A stretch of 64,000 nucleotides of DNA from Patiria pectinifera. Lineage: Eukaryota > Echinodermata > Asteroidea > Valvatida > Asterinidae. Position numbers and translations under genes: made by a program. Each line of letters begins with the position of its first letter. Positions within the stretch are counted from its first letter, which is position 1. Shown piece after piece: positions 32,845 through 45,027 of the stretch. The notes under the pieces were generated by a model. That model ran no database searches. It saw only the letters and a program-made list of their open reading frames with translations, and was not told the origin of the DNA. The DNA is taken from positions 38,522,900-38,586,899 of the forward strand of contig CM057149.1 in NCBI GenBank assembly GCA_029964075.1. Direction: 5' to 3'.

Positions 32845-33438
32845 CAACATAAAGCAGTGGTCAGGGTGTGAGTGCAGTGGATCGACATAAAAAGCGCGGG
32901 AGGGGAACTGCGCGGAATACTCATTGCAGACGTGCGAGGGGCAGCATGGCCTTTAGTTAATTTGCCGATACTGACTGGCCAGAATTCTGCTCCAGCTCTC
33001 CGTGTGTGCTGTTGTCCTGCCCAGAGAGGACGAGCTACGAGCAAGGACGTGCTGTATATTCCAAAAACGCGGCAATTTCACCTGTTATCATGTGCCGGAG
33101 ATCCCTGTGCCAAAGATAGTGCGGCAATTCAATGCATGACGTGGTACGTGCTTTAGATATCTCTGCATCGTCGGGTCGATATGCAGGATTTGCCGAGGCG
33201 AAATCTCCGAGTATGTCACGCGCTTGATATCGCAGACGATGCAAACAAGTACCTCGAGCAAGTTGCATCATCATTTGAACCAGCCGCGATCCCGACTAGA
33301 GATTTCGGTGTAGAAATTCTGAATACTGAAATCATTACCGTGAGCCGGGAAGAGATGCTGAAAGTATAACTCGAGGGGGTTACGGTGGTATATCATTGGA
33401 GCTACACCGGTGTATCAGCGGAGTGTGGCAGCGATAAC
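32845..33438 (+). other. Probable 5' leader of the GPCR, with upstream ORFs
   Basis: The stretch between the TATA box and the start codon is GC-richer than its surroundings. It contains several upstream ATGs, including a short ORF starting near 32945, a nine-codon ORF near 33085, and a 62-codon ORF at 33181-33369. The last is in the receptor frame but stops 69 nt before its ATG. If the leader is unspliced, scanning ribosomes would meet these first. A spliced leader would remove some of them. Confidence 0.4.
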
Positions 33439-34800
33439 ATGGCCAACGATACGGGCAGCAGTGAGGAGTTATCGGCCGGCGAGATCGTCTCCGTCGTGGT
33501 GATGATTCTGGTGGACATCGGATCCGTCGTCGGCAACCTCTTGGTGATAACCATCATCGCTAAGACGCCTCAGCTCCGGAACCTCACCCACGGCTTCGTG
33601 CTGAATTTGTGCATTCTGGATTTGCTCTGTGCTTTCATCGTCATGCCGATCTCCATCGTGTCTACCATCACCATGGAATGGAGACTGGGGGACGCTTACT
33701 GCAAAGCTAATGGCTTCTTCAATGCTTTCTTCGCCTTCTCCTCAATCCTGACTTTGTCTTTTATCAGTGTGGAGCGGTACTACTCCATAGCCCGTCCCAT
33801 GGACCATGCAGCCAACTTGACCCCAACTAAAGGTATCGTCTTGGTGGTGTACATCTGGCTGCAAAGCGGTCTTCTTGCCTTGCCGCCACTTGTTGGTCTG
33901 AACCATTACGAGTACAACCACCATCGCGGCCACTGCACGTTTGCTTGGGAGCACACACCAACCCACATCGCGTATGTTGTCCTCATCGGCTGCGTTTGCT
34001 TCCTGCTACCAGCGGCCATATTGGTCGTAACTTACTGCAATGTCTTTCGGGTGGCCCGCCAGGCGGCTCGGCAAGTCAAACCGACTTACACGTTCGGTAC
34101 ATACGGCGCGACCGCTTCGCGAGGCAACGCCGGCACGGCCGGTGGTAGCTCAACGGTCTCCAGTATGGTATCAGGTACATCCATACAAAACGGTACCTCT
34201 GATAGTCTACAGATGAATCAAGCACGCGGATCGTCTGACCAACCGGATGGCTACCAGAGAAAACCGCCTCAAGTCCAGAACTACGTCGGTAAGAAGAAGC
34301 ACTTCTCCCCCAAATCCTTCTTCAACATCACCAGCAGTGATCTGAAAGCTGCCAAGACGATTCTCTTCATTGTGTTGACTTTCTTGATCCTGTGGACCCC
34401 GTACTTTGGCCTGCACGTCTACGGGGTGTTCGCGGGCTCTCAGAGAGGAAACACCTCTCTATGGGAGCGCCTGACCACCTGGGTAGCCTACTCCTCCTCG
34501 GCAGTCAACCCGATCCTGTACGGCGTCCTGAACCGGCAGATCCGGCAAGAAATGGCGGACATGTTTCAGGGCCTCTGGGACCGATTCAGGTGCTACCGAC
34601 GGCCCGAGGCGACCCTGGACGACGCCATGGACCCGGGAGGGGCCGAAGATTTCTTCCAGTTCTTGGAAAGGACTAGCATGTTCACCAAGTCCACCTCCGT
34701 GACCTCTGGACTGAATTCCAAGACGGAGAATGGCAAAGACGATATGGTGAGGATACCAGGACAGATTCCTGAAATGTCAGAAGGTGATCCAACTCAGTAA
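33439..34800 (+). CDS. Class A GPCR, GPR161-like orphan receptor (intronless CDS)
   Basis: 453 residues in one exon. The first in-frame ATG, at 33439, has a good context (AACATGG) and an in-frame TAA lies upstream at 33367. Seven hydrophobic segments are visible: TM1 with GNLLVI (Asn1.50), TM2 with LDLL (Asp2.50), Cys before TM3, ERY at the end of TM3, Trp in TM4 (YIWLQS), Cys in ECL2 (GHCTFAW), Pro and Tyr in TM5, LWTP in TM6 and NPILY in TM7. The segments VYIWLQS..LPPLVG, CTFAWEH and FRVARQAARQV resemble GPR161. ICL3 is long (about 100 residues) and Ser/Thr/Gly rich. The C-tail is about 80 residues and unlike vertebrate GPR161; no PKA-anchoring helix was recognised. GPR161 is known as a ciliary receptor that damps Hedgehog signalling in vertebrates; that role here is only inferred. 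Another orphan amine-like GPCR is the alternative. Confidence 0.92.
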   Translation: MANDTGSSEELSAGEIVSVVVMILVDIGSVVGNLLVITIIAKTPQLRNLTHGFVLNLCILDLLCAFIVMPISIVSTITMEWRLGDAYCKANGFFNAFFAFSSILTLSFISVERYYSIARPMDHAANLTPTKGIVLVVYIWLQSGLLALPPLVGLNHYEYNHHRGHCTFAWEHTPTHIAYVVLIGCVCFLLPAAILVVTYCNVFRVARQAARQVKPTYTFGTYGATASRGNAGTAGGSSTVSSMVSGTSIQNGTSDSLQMNQARGSSDQPDGYQRKPPQVQNYVGKKKHFSPKSFFNITSSDLKAAKTILFIVLTFLILWTPYFGLHVYGVFAGSQRGNTSLWERLTTWVAYSSSAVNPILYGVLNRQIRQEMADMFQGLWDRFRCYRRPEATLDDAMDPGGAEDFFQFLERTSMFTKSTSVTSGLNSKTENGKDDMVRIPGQIPEMSEGDPTQ

Positions 34801-35840
34801 TGAAAGACGATATCGTCCTAGCCGACGTAACGAAACGAGATGGTAGTATGGGATGCCTTTTCCCGTTGTTATTAAAGTAAAAAGAGAACACAAAAAGCCC
34901 CGAACATGAAAGTCTTAAATGATTGAGAAAAGTGTCTCTATAAAGGCACCTGTATCAGCAAAGGTTTGTCCATTGGACTGGTTTACTCTTGTTTGGTTGT
35001 AGTCTGGATTAGACCCCAGTACGTAAATAGAGAAGTTAGCAGTAGTACTTCTCAACATGTAACCAAACCAGCCAGCAAAGAATTCACCCCAAAAAAAGTT
35101 TGCCGAAATTTGACTCAAAAGAACCAGCCCTGGTCCCTTCAGATAATAGTTACACCGGAAAAAAAACCCTGTCTTTGATCCGAAGATTCAGTGTGTAAAC
35201 ATTGGTAAGTTTCGATTGTCATTGTCATTGTCATTGACATTGTCCGTCCGAGTGAAAGAACCTGTTCCTGCACCTGTATAAATAATTGGCACATTCGTTG
35301 ATATCAAGCATGTATAATATCCACCTGTATCACTCGGTGTTTACCGCACATTGCTGACATTAATGTTCACCCTTGATATAATCTTGAACTTTGAATGCTA
35401 CAGCAAGTAACCGTCTCATGATGATTATACGTACGCCATTTGCTGGCAAACTGCACTGCGTTTTGCCATTTTTAGAATATTATTCAAATTTGCACAACTT
35501 TGGGGAAAAGGGCTCTAAATTTCCCGTACAGTGAGAATTTAGTATGGTTTTAAAATAATGATTTATGGGCTCGGTGGGAATGAGTAACAACGAAACTCAT
35601 TTACTTTGATTAATGGATGCGTGTGCAATGAATTAATCTTGTTCGATGTAATGTATCATCACAATTTAAAGATGTCTTTGAGAAAGGGCCTTAACGTCGT
35701 GGTAAATTGTCTATAGCTTAAAAGTTATCTCTAAATGTACTCATCAGAAGCAAAATGTAGATTATTGTAGATAAATATTATATTTATTGAAACAGACGAA
35801 AAACTGCCAAATGCAAATAAATGCAATTTCAACAATGCAG
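34801..35840 (+). other. Probable 3' UTR of the GPCR
   Basis: AT-rich sequence after the TAA. A short hexanucleotide array (TCATTG type) is at about 35214-35243. The best polyadenylation hexamer is AATAAA at 35816-35821; an ATTAAA near 34870 is a closer, weaker option. Confidence 0.4.
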
Positions 35841-36445
35841 TTGGTATGGTAACGGGTCGTGTTTATTGACCGATAGTTGTTTTCATATGCAAAGTCAGTG
35901 ATGTTAAGTGTATGCCTGGTGGTATTTTGGGGCAAATAATTTGTGATTATATCACTCGAATGACATCGGTCAGGCTAACGTTCATCAGATTTTGTCCGCA
36001 AAATCAAAACTCGAAATATGTATTCAAATTTCTGTCCATTTTAATCCTCTGTCTGGTTAAAAAACCAAATAACCACTATAAATAGACAGCGGACCGTTTC
36101 ATTATTGAATTACAATCACCTTACAGGGGAAAAACATGACATTTCATGCACAAATTATATATTACTGAGGAAACGGACCGTACAAATTAATTCATTAACT
36201 ATTAATATTATATCGTAATGGTTCCTATAATATGAGATAATTTCTATTCAACGCTCCGTTCATCTATGTCCTGCGTTGACTCTCTTCTCGTGCACGCTAC
36301 ATTGGACATTTTCCATTAGTATATTGTAGAAAGATGAGGAATTGTGAATGCCCGAAAGTATTAGCCATCGTCCCATTCGTCAGACCGTATACCGATCATT
36401 TCCAGCAATATAGCTGCAATTCTGTTCTGAGTGCGTGTGTATATG
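35841..36445. other. Intergenic, no feature recognised
   Basis: AT-rich, no element or exon recognised. Confidence 0.5.
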
Positions 36446-36449
36446 AAAC

Positions 36450-36892
36450 CTACGGAAGCGTTAAAGGGACATAATACAAAAAAGAAATATAAAATAAGTC
36501 ATAATTATGACTCATTTTTAAATCATAATTATGACTTATATCTCATAATTATGACTTAGTATTAAGTCATAATGATGAGATATATCTCATAATTACGACT
36601 TAGTAATTGTTAAATCATAATTATGACTCATATCTCATAATTATGACTTATGATTAAGTCGTAATTACGACTTATATCTCATAAATATGACTTATCATTA
36701 AGTCATAATTATGACTTATATCCTATAATTACGACTTAGTATTAAGTCGTAATTATGACTTAGAATATATCATAATAACAAAACATTTAAGTCATAAATG
36801 TGACTGAATAATAAGTCATAATTATGAGATATGTCATAATTATGACTTAATCTTTTTTTAGTTTGTATTATGTCCCTTTAACGCTTCCGTAG
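36450..36892. mobile_element. MITE with 30-bp terminal inverted repeats and a palindromic tandem core
   Basis: The ends CTACGGAAGCGTTAAAGGGA.. are perfect inverse repeats for about 30 bp, extending through CATAATACAAA. The 443-bp element is flanked on both sides by AAAC (36446-36449 and 36893-36896), a probable 4-bp target duplication. The core is a tandem array of a unit containing the self-complementary CATAATTATG with AAGTCAT/ATGACTT around it. Confidence 0.88.
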
Positions 36893-36904
36893 AAACCACT
36901 CTCT

Positions 36905-37022
36905 ATTAAAAAAATTCTCTTTGCAGACAAAAAGATCGGGTAAAATAAAAAATTCTCTTTGCGGACAAAAAGATCGGGTAAAATAAAAAATTCTCTTTGC
37001 GGACAGAAAGATCGGGTAAAAT
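36905..37022. repeat. 38-bp tandem repeat, three units
   Basis: TTCTCTTTGC starts at 36915, 36953 and 36991, followed each time by GGACAAAAAGATCGGGTAAA or a one-base variant. It lies 12 bases from the MITE at 36450-36892. Confidence 0.9.
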
Positions 37023-40000
37023 TACTGCGCAAACTAGGAAATGTATGAGTTGCGTAGCGAGACAGCTGAAAAAAATGCAACAATAAGGGTTTTTAAGAGA
37101 GGCGGGTGGTGAGGCATTTGTCTTCATATCTCGTTTCTAGATCTCTTTGCAGATCGATAAAAAAGGCATTTGAATGAAAGCATAATAGTGGCTTTTTTTG
37201 CAAACTGTGTGCATCGGAACTAAAGTCCATACGAACGTCATCACAAACACAATTTCAGAGACATTTATTTTCTTGTATACCTAAAGACGTCATACACTTG
37301 TATACGTGCCTTGGGCGCTAAAAGTGTTCGATCCAACTGATACGTTTCAGTAAAAATATACTTCCTCAATTCCGAGCTCTATAAAAGAACTCTTGTTCAT
37401 GTCGCACAAATAGGTCTCTCCAAAATGGAACAAAATTAGGACACTGCCCTTGTTATTCCATGCCAGTGTTTTTGTGTAATGTTGGTTCAGTATCAAAATG
37501 GCGACATCACAAGATGTTTGTTTACAACTGAGAAACGCACAGGCTTAGGTTTCTATACACGCGGGCGGTAACATAATATGCGATTCGTGTTATCATCAAG
37601 ATGTTGTGTATTCAACCTACATTTTAGAGATTTAATCAGTGTTGGCTATCACTTAATTTTATAATGTATTAACTACCAAACGAATTATTTTAATAATGAA
37701 AGCACGCCGGTGTCGTATGAAATTTGGACTCTTACGAAAACTGGTTTCTTTTACCTAGTATATGGACTCTAACCCTCACATGTGACCTGTCACTGTCCTA
37801 ATTAGGCATGCGCAATACAACCAAGGAATCTGCATTTCATAGTTCAAATTCCACACTACACTGACTATAGGCAACTGTATTTTTTTTTGCAAAAGCATGC
37901 ATGTCATAAGTTCTTTTTAAACAGCATTTGAAATTTAAAATATATAGACCAACAGAACATTCTGCTGTACGAATCGGACAATAGAATGATGGGATGTAAC
38001 AGTATCAATCGTGCTAACATATTTCTAAGACAGCTGTCACTTTATTAACATCCGATGAAAATTGTGAGTTGTGGCGCAAAAACATTATGCGCGTCATGTG
38101 TTCCATATATGAAACCTTGCAAGCTATAGAAACATAGGTTGTTTATAGCCGAAAGTTTACCTACAGAATGCGAAAACCTTGCTCAACATGAAGATAGAAC
38201 TGGTACCAAATACCTTGTGAGTCAATGTGGTTTTAAAAAAGTGTGTCAGTCGGCACATTCTTTTACGTGCGTTAGTAATGGATTCCAGTTACGAGACCAA
38301 TATGCTAATATGCTTTCCCTGTTTTCTGAAAATGTAAAGTTGCCACTGTATGAGCTAAAACTACAAGTTAACAGGCACAAAACAGGCACACAAGGCAAAT
38401 GATCGCAGTGCCTTTAAACCATGATGATATTGTTATTATTTTAGCCGAAGTGACGACCTGCACATTTTCTCATTCTGAACCAAGTATTTGGCCGGACAGC
38501 CATCCACGTGCAGGTGCCGTTCAGTATCGATTACATGTCTTCGAAGTCATTCTACAGTGTTTTTAGTCGACGGCAGCGTTGCAACCTGACTGCCTTTTTG
38601 CCACGCACTCGTCCGTAATGACGCGGATTGCTTTCAATTGGCAGACCTGAAGTGTTTTCGTGGTGGGCTGCAAACTGGCTGTTTTTCGGCTAATACTGGC
38701 GGCTATACTCACTCCCCCCCCCCCCGCCACTCACCGATGTTTTTCTCGTGTCCAGGGTTTTTCTTTACGCTCTCTGCGTACTCTCGACCATCTTGACGGA
38801 CGATGGATGAAAGGTCCACGCCACTTCTCATCAAAAGCTCAGTTCTTGACGAAAATGCTTAACCGACATTTTGAGGTGTATACACTTCACATGTCATGTT
38901 ATAACGTCAATTTAACGTTGACGTACAAAGTAGGCCGCGACAAGATAAAGTTACACGTGATCGAAAAGTGTAGGCTAATTGTTCCATTTTCAATTTTAAT
39001 TGGCTTTTTTTATTTTTTAAATCATCATTATTGAAAAAAAGTCATCTGTGCTTATTTTGAAACGTTTCATCCTGCTTCATCACTAGATCTTGGACCGTTA
39101 ATTAGTTATAGGGCGTAATTACGAATTTAGCTCACAGAATTTGCTTAAATATTTTACTAAGTAGAAAGTGATTATTAATTGTGGACGGTGCCCATCTTAG
39201 CACAAACATGTATTATATATCAAAGCAGATTTAATATAGTCCCAGCTTTTGACTGAGAAAAGAATCATTGAGAGGCAGGAACCTCGGAGATCGAGTGCGC
39301 GAGTAGCCCCTGGGGACGGGGTCACTAAAGGAAGCCGCGAACCTCACGTTGCACGTTGAGGTCACTGGCTGAAACACGTCAACTCCATCTCGATCTTCGG
39401 TATTAAAGAACACAAAGAAACTACAATTCCAACGAGCAAACAGAACGTGTAATTGGACATAAATATCAGATGACTCTGAATATACCTTGGACGCCATCAA
39501 ATCACCTTGATGTGCCCTTTTTCTGGGAGCAGACGATACGTTAAGGAAATTTTCAGCTTGTTAATTTGGAACAGCTAACGTGCAGCATAGGCATGTTGAC
39601 GCTGCATACTACTGAATTATTCAATTCACAGCAATATAAATGCATATACAGGAAGTTCAGTTGTATCGTCTTTCACTCCAATAATTTCATGAATTTTCAT
39701 GTCGTCATTGAAAAGTAATCAGTAAGTCTTTGGGTGCTTGATGATCTAGAAACCTTTTGGCCGAAGGGTTAAGTGATGGATCTACATATCTGCAGCCGAG
39801 CTAGAAATCAAAATGTACGGAAACAAAACAGGAAAACAAAATGAACAGTCGTCAGAAAGGGCGGCAGAGCTCGACGGAGAGAATGAGCATAGACTTGCGC
39901 CATCGCGTCCGGCGAGAACATTCAGAAGCCATTTAAAGGTAGAATAGTTTTATAATTTTGCAGGTATCAAAAAAGTAACTGACAAAACTATCGTTAAAAG

Positions 40001-42650
40001 ATTACTTGTTTTAATTATATTCTTTCTGGCATGATGTCATTTTGAAGAAAACAGTAAAAGGAGGTTATTTCCAATGATGCGTCTAAAGACGATTTTTTTT
40101 TTATTTCTGTTAGTAATCTCATTAATCGATGGAGCATTGAATGCGTGCGTACAACCTGCGCGCGAGCGTGGTTCCACCTCCGTTATTGCTTCTAATTTGG
40201 GTGGCCAATTAGTCAAAAATGTGTCCATCCAAGTTCAAACCCGAACTATTACTCACAAATACAAAACGTCATAGGTAAAGAAACAATTCCAAAGTACCCG
40301 AATTTATCTTGTGGTGTGGAATTTACTTCTCGATAATGCCTCAACTTGAGACAGCGAATGGGCAAACAAACGCCACGATAGAAGGCTTGCCGATAGACCA
40401 GGAATCGACTCGAGTGACCCCACAGCATGCGCTCATCAGAGACCCGTCACGAAACCTGAGATGATGAGGAAAAAAGACGAAGACGTTGGGGAGTTCATCC
40501 GAACACCGTGAGGTGTGGATCAAGAGGAGGACTGAGATGACTCGACGCACAGAAGTGACGGGCTTGGCATCTTGAGACAGTAAGGCTTTCTTGCGGCTGC
40601 GAAAGAGGCATGGTTTTACAGGCTCATTCGTGACTTACGGAGTAAGAGTAGTGGAGTATTAAAAAAAATCGAGGGGTTGGCTTACATCTTCAGCTTATGC
40701 ACTCTTTAAAAATGTCAAATTCAAATTTGACTACAAAACATTCAAACTCGATTAGGTCGACCTTCCGGACACTTGTCTCTTTATCAGTGATTTCCCGCGG
40801 GGTTTATTCCATGTTATTCACTTCTTGAGCCTATCATCCCTTTCAATAAAAAAGAAAGAATTGACGTAATGTTGACGTCAGAGAAAGAGAAGCTGCGTCA
40901 ATAGACATTTCTTCTGCACATCTGGATACAGAAGTTGACGTGGTTTTGCACGGTGTATTCTCAGTCGCGGTCATAGCCAGGGATTTGTACTTTTTCAAAC
41001 ATCGTTCGAGCCCCTTTTTGTTCAAGATTAAAATGGATGCACATAACGCAGTTGCTGGGTTTTTATCTTTTGCAAGGAAAAGTAAACACAATGGATCATA
41101 TTGTGACCCGTTTCCATTTCTACGACACGTTTCAGCTCTTTTGGTCATGCCATATTGAAATATATAAGCGAGGCTGGCAGTGCATACAGTTCCAGTTCGT
41201 TTATAATTATGTTGCCAAACTATTTAGGTCAAAATCCTTTCACTTATAGCCGAATCTCGCTATATTTGAGCCTCCCAAGTCAATTGTACAGAGGACACAA
41301 GTGTTTAAGAATAAGATTTGTCTCTTTTGAAATGGTGGGGTATTAAGGCAAAAAGAAAAGGAAAAAGTTGGCGATTTCCCCAAGTTGCCCTCGATTATTG
41401 TGTTTTATAGGTCTATGCATCATTTTTTTATGATGCGAAAAAAACACATTTACCCCTTTCAATCGAATTTTCTTTCTTCGCCGCACAGAAATAGAAAGAA
41501 AGACAGAAATTCAATCCTTCATGATGGATTGTCTGTCGAATTAATGTGATTATCCTTCTTGGCGGCAGAATCATCCCATGTCAACTTTCTCTTAAGTCTT
41601 CCCGTGTCGCATAAAAAGCTGCTTATTTATCAGGCTCTGAATCGGACTTTGACCGACCAACGTGAAGTTCTGGTCTATACAAGGTTGATTCTACTCCGGC
41701 ATCACCTTCTAAGATGTTTAAGATGCACCAGTTGGATCTACACAAACAGACGAGTCGCTATTATTGGAAAAAGCCCCCCGCCGCAAATATTGGATTCGGG
41801 GCAACTTGTAAAAGACAAATTTAGCGAGTAATCTATCACACGTCTTTACATTGACAGGTGCGATAACATTACGTTAGGGGAGAAAATGTCAAAAACCGTT
41901 TGGTTATTACTGAATAAATGTTTTCGCAGATGCTGGACAAACACGGGTTGGATTCGGGCGATTTCTGGTCGATTTGTAACTGAAGTCGCTCCGAGCTCGT
42001 AACGACGATCAAGTGCCAGCGAAATGCATTATGTAACATCCTTTTGGAACTCAACTCGATCTGAGCTGTGGTTTTGAAGAGAGGACAAAAGTTTTCTTTT
42101 CCTAGAAAATACGATGCTTCTTAACAAAGTTCGAGTAAATGAAAGAGATGTGTACCTTATAATAATTACAATAAAACGGATAGGTTTGCGGATACTGAAT
42201 GGATATCTCTTCTAATCCTGTGGAGAGGTGTGGTTTATTCTGCATTGTACCTTTTTCACCACGCCAAAAGCATTCAAAAACATGTTTTACCTTATGTAAT
42301 TGCTAAGTGTTTACTTTTGTCTTATTTGAATAGAGAGTGCAGCGGCACTCTTACATAATCAAATTCTTGCCATTTATGCCGTTGATCTCCCTTCAATCCC
42401 CTTGATATCCCAATCTTAATCCGATCGCTGGATCAATTGTAAACGTTGAGTGAGCTTTGCCAATCATCCTTCGCAGTTGGCATTCAGGGCGTTGGTCACC
42501 ATGCAGACCTACACATGTACTCTCTTCAGTCAGTCTTAAATTGTGTTGGCAAATTTTTGGAGATTTCTCGTGCCTAAATTTTGTCAATAAATGTCTCGTC
42601 TCAGCCCTGCAATAACCCCGTTCATCAGGAATTTCGTGAAAACAGGTATG
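37023..42650. other. Intergenic, no gene recognised
   Basis: About 5.6 kb of AT-rich sequence. Short ORFs (such as 38660-39034, which begins before a C12 run) carry no family signature. No confident element. Confidence 0.4.
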
Positions 42651-42659
42651 TGACTCCTT

Positions 42660-43030
42660 TTTCTGTAGATCACAGTCCAGTGGTAGCCAGGATTTTTTTC
42701 AGTAGGGGGCTCAGGAGGTCAACAGCATGTTATGAGGACGCACCAAGGCAGGACCCAACAACATTGCCCCCAAAATTCCAGGCCCGGTCGCATTCGAAAA
42801 GCGAAGGGGGGAGGGAGGGGAGGGGGCTGGACCTCTTTGTACGCTAGAGGGCGCTGTTTTTCTTATCAATTTATTCCAATTGTGGTTCAGGGAACTGAAA
42901 CTCATACCACTTCCTTGGCAAGCGGGAATTTAATTTTCTTGTTGAGCATCTGTGGGGGACACTAGGAATTGGGGGGGGGGGCACGTGCCCCTCGAGCCCC
43001 CAAGGGCCCCCCAGGTTACGCTACTGCATA
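42660..43030. repeat. G-run repeat (type G), copy
   Basis: Begins TAGCCAGGATTTTTTTCAGT with a short G-run and ends with a G11 run, CACGTGCCCC and CAGGTTACGCTACTGC. It shares the CCAGGATTTTTT plus G-run layout with 21950-22200 and resembles 46505-46745 and 60900-61210. Confidence 0.45.
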
Positions 43031-45027
43031 TGTCTCCTTCGAGCAAAAAATAAACAAATAAAGCTGGCCCTAGACCAGTTGGACGTCATGAAACGTTCGC
43101 TGCGAATTTTGCTGGAGTTGAAATGTGTTCAACTTTTACGATTTCGCAGCGCGAATACTTGCCATGACATCACAAATTCGCGTTCGCTTTCGCTTTCGCG
43201 CCGAGTATGAACCGGGCTTTAAAGTAGTTACTGTCAGTCAGTGGGTCGGTGAGTGAGATGGGTACACAGAGGACTGTGGCCTTGCCCTCTGTGACCAGCA
43301 AAAAGCGACGTGACTCTCCTAAGATATCTTGCATGAGAAATCTTGAAGGGACATAGCATGCAAAGCTTTCATCCATAGATATTGCTCACGGAAGCTTTCA
43401 CTGTCTTGCTAAATTTAGTTTCCAGAGGAGTTCCAACGAAACGAAGATAAATCGGCAAGGTGAGAGCACTGTCTGGATATTCATCATGAATTAATGTGAC
43501 AAGGCGAAATGTCTGTAAAGGTTAAGTCTTTGCTGGTACGACAGAAGAGACACTTGTCCATTAATACTGCAGGGAACGGCTGTCAAGGGTTGGTATTTTG
43601 GAAAGAAGGGGGGGGGGAGAAAAAAACTAGAGTTCGATGAATGTCATGCGATGAGAGTAGTATTTGCACATCATTAATATCAATGCCGAGATATAAAAGG
43701 ATTTTTTGTAGGATGTAAAGAACTTTTATGTCAAACTTCTCTGACAAGTTAGGAATTTTACCAAGAAACGAGTTTATTTCAAACGTTTGTTGAGTACGTT
43801 AACTTCTTTGTCATGTTTAAATTGCTCTTTCATGGAAATTGTCACATTTTGGGGAAAAAAGGTATAGTTAACCCCGTCTAGATTTGCAAATGGTTTGCTG
43901 TCCCATTTGGTTAGCATGCTTTTTATTCTTATATTGTTTGCATATACATGCATAAAAAATATAAGTTAATTTGTTCCCCATACTGTCCCCTCATTTTGGG
44001 AAACCATTTTGTCAAAACGTTGTCATGGTCGCCGATTGTCTTGCACGATTATTGGTCAAGAAGGTTACATTTTGTCAAGAGAAACATGCATCGGTAAATT
44101 GATTTTAAGTTATGTTATGTTCTCACTTCACTTCAGGGTTCATCGAATACGGCTTAAGGCCTGGAAGGTGGTATCAAGTCTTGGAAACTAACCCAACAGA
44201 TACAAAATACACTAAGTCCTTCACTCTCCGTAGGAGACCCCCTATTAGCATTCGCTCGCGGCAGATGAAGACGTGTCCGTTGTAGAATAACACGCGTGAG
44301 AGGGCCAATTTGCACAACACTCGACTCGCCGAATACTTATCTACAAACCAACGTTACATTCAGGTTTGATAAAGCCTTCAATAAAGTACCCCCGTGGTTT
44401 TTGCTTTCACTTTAATTTCCCGTTTGTCGTTCGTATCACCTGCATTTTGACGATTTTAATGGCTTTCTGAAATTGCATTTAATAATTCATTACCTGTCGC
44501 ATCCGCTGCGAGTTTCCTTGAGTTAAAAGGTCCGTTGTGATATCGTTCATCTCGTATCCGTTTTCATTCTGGTGTGTTTTTTTTTATCCTACATTTATCG
44601 ATATTTAAGGGTGAATCAATTCTCGTCCTTTGATTTCAAGCAAGAACATAATTTTAAAAGATCCTTTTCCCCTGAGGCCTATCACAGAACTTCATAGTTC
44701 AGAAGTTGTCAAATGTGATGAGTCGCCGGTATAATTCCTGTCCAGTCGGGCTGAGATGTAATGTGAAGCAAATTGACTTCACTGTCGTCGTCAAACAAAT
44801 ACATCTATGATGCGTAAAACTGTGGGGAAAAAATCTGTGAAAATACTGCAAGCGTACATTTTGCGCACAAAATGCTTTTGTATTTCAAGATTGTCCGAGT
44901 ACAACGACTAATGTAAGATTAAATATATTTCCACACCGGGGAGATTTTAGAAGGCAATCGGATCCGAAAATGCTGTGATTTGATTAAAGAGTTCATAAAA
45001 AAAACTGCTGCCTTATTTCAGTCAAAT
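43031..45027. other. Intergenic; MITE remnant at 43080-43215
   Basis: 43080-43215 is an imperfect inverted GCGAA-rich repeat ending TATGAACCGGGC, like 31430-31570. The rest has no recognised feature. Confidence 0.4.

Noticed and set aside
33385-33438. Upstream extension of the GPCR to a GTG at 33385
   Set aside because: GTG is not a normal animal start. The first in-frame ATG, at 33439, has a good context and still keeps a full extracellular N-terminus and seven TMs.
38660-39034. 124-codon ORF after a C12 run
   Set aside because: No family signature, and the frame depends on the homopolymer length.
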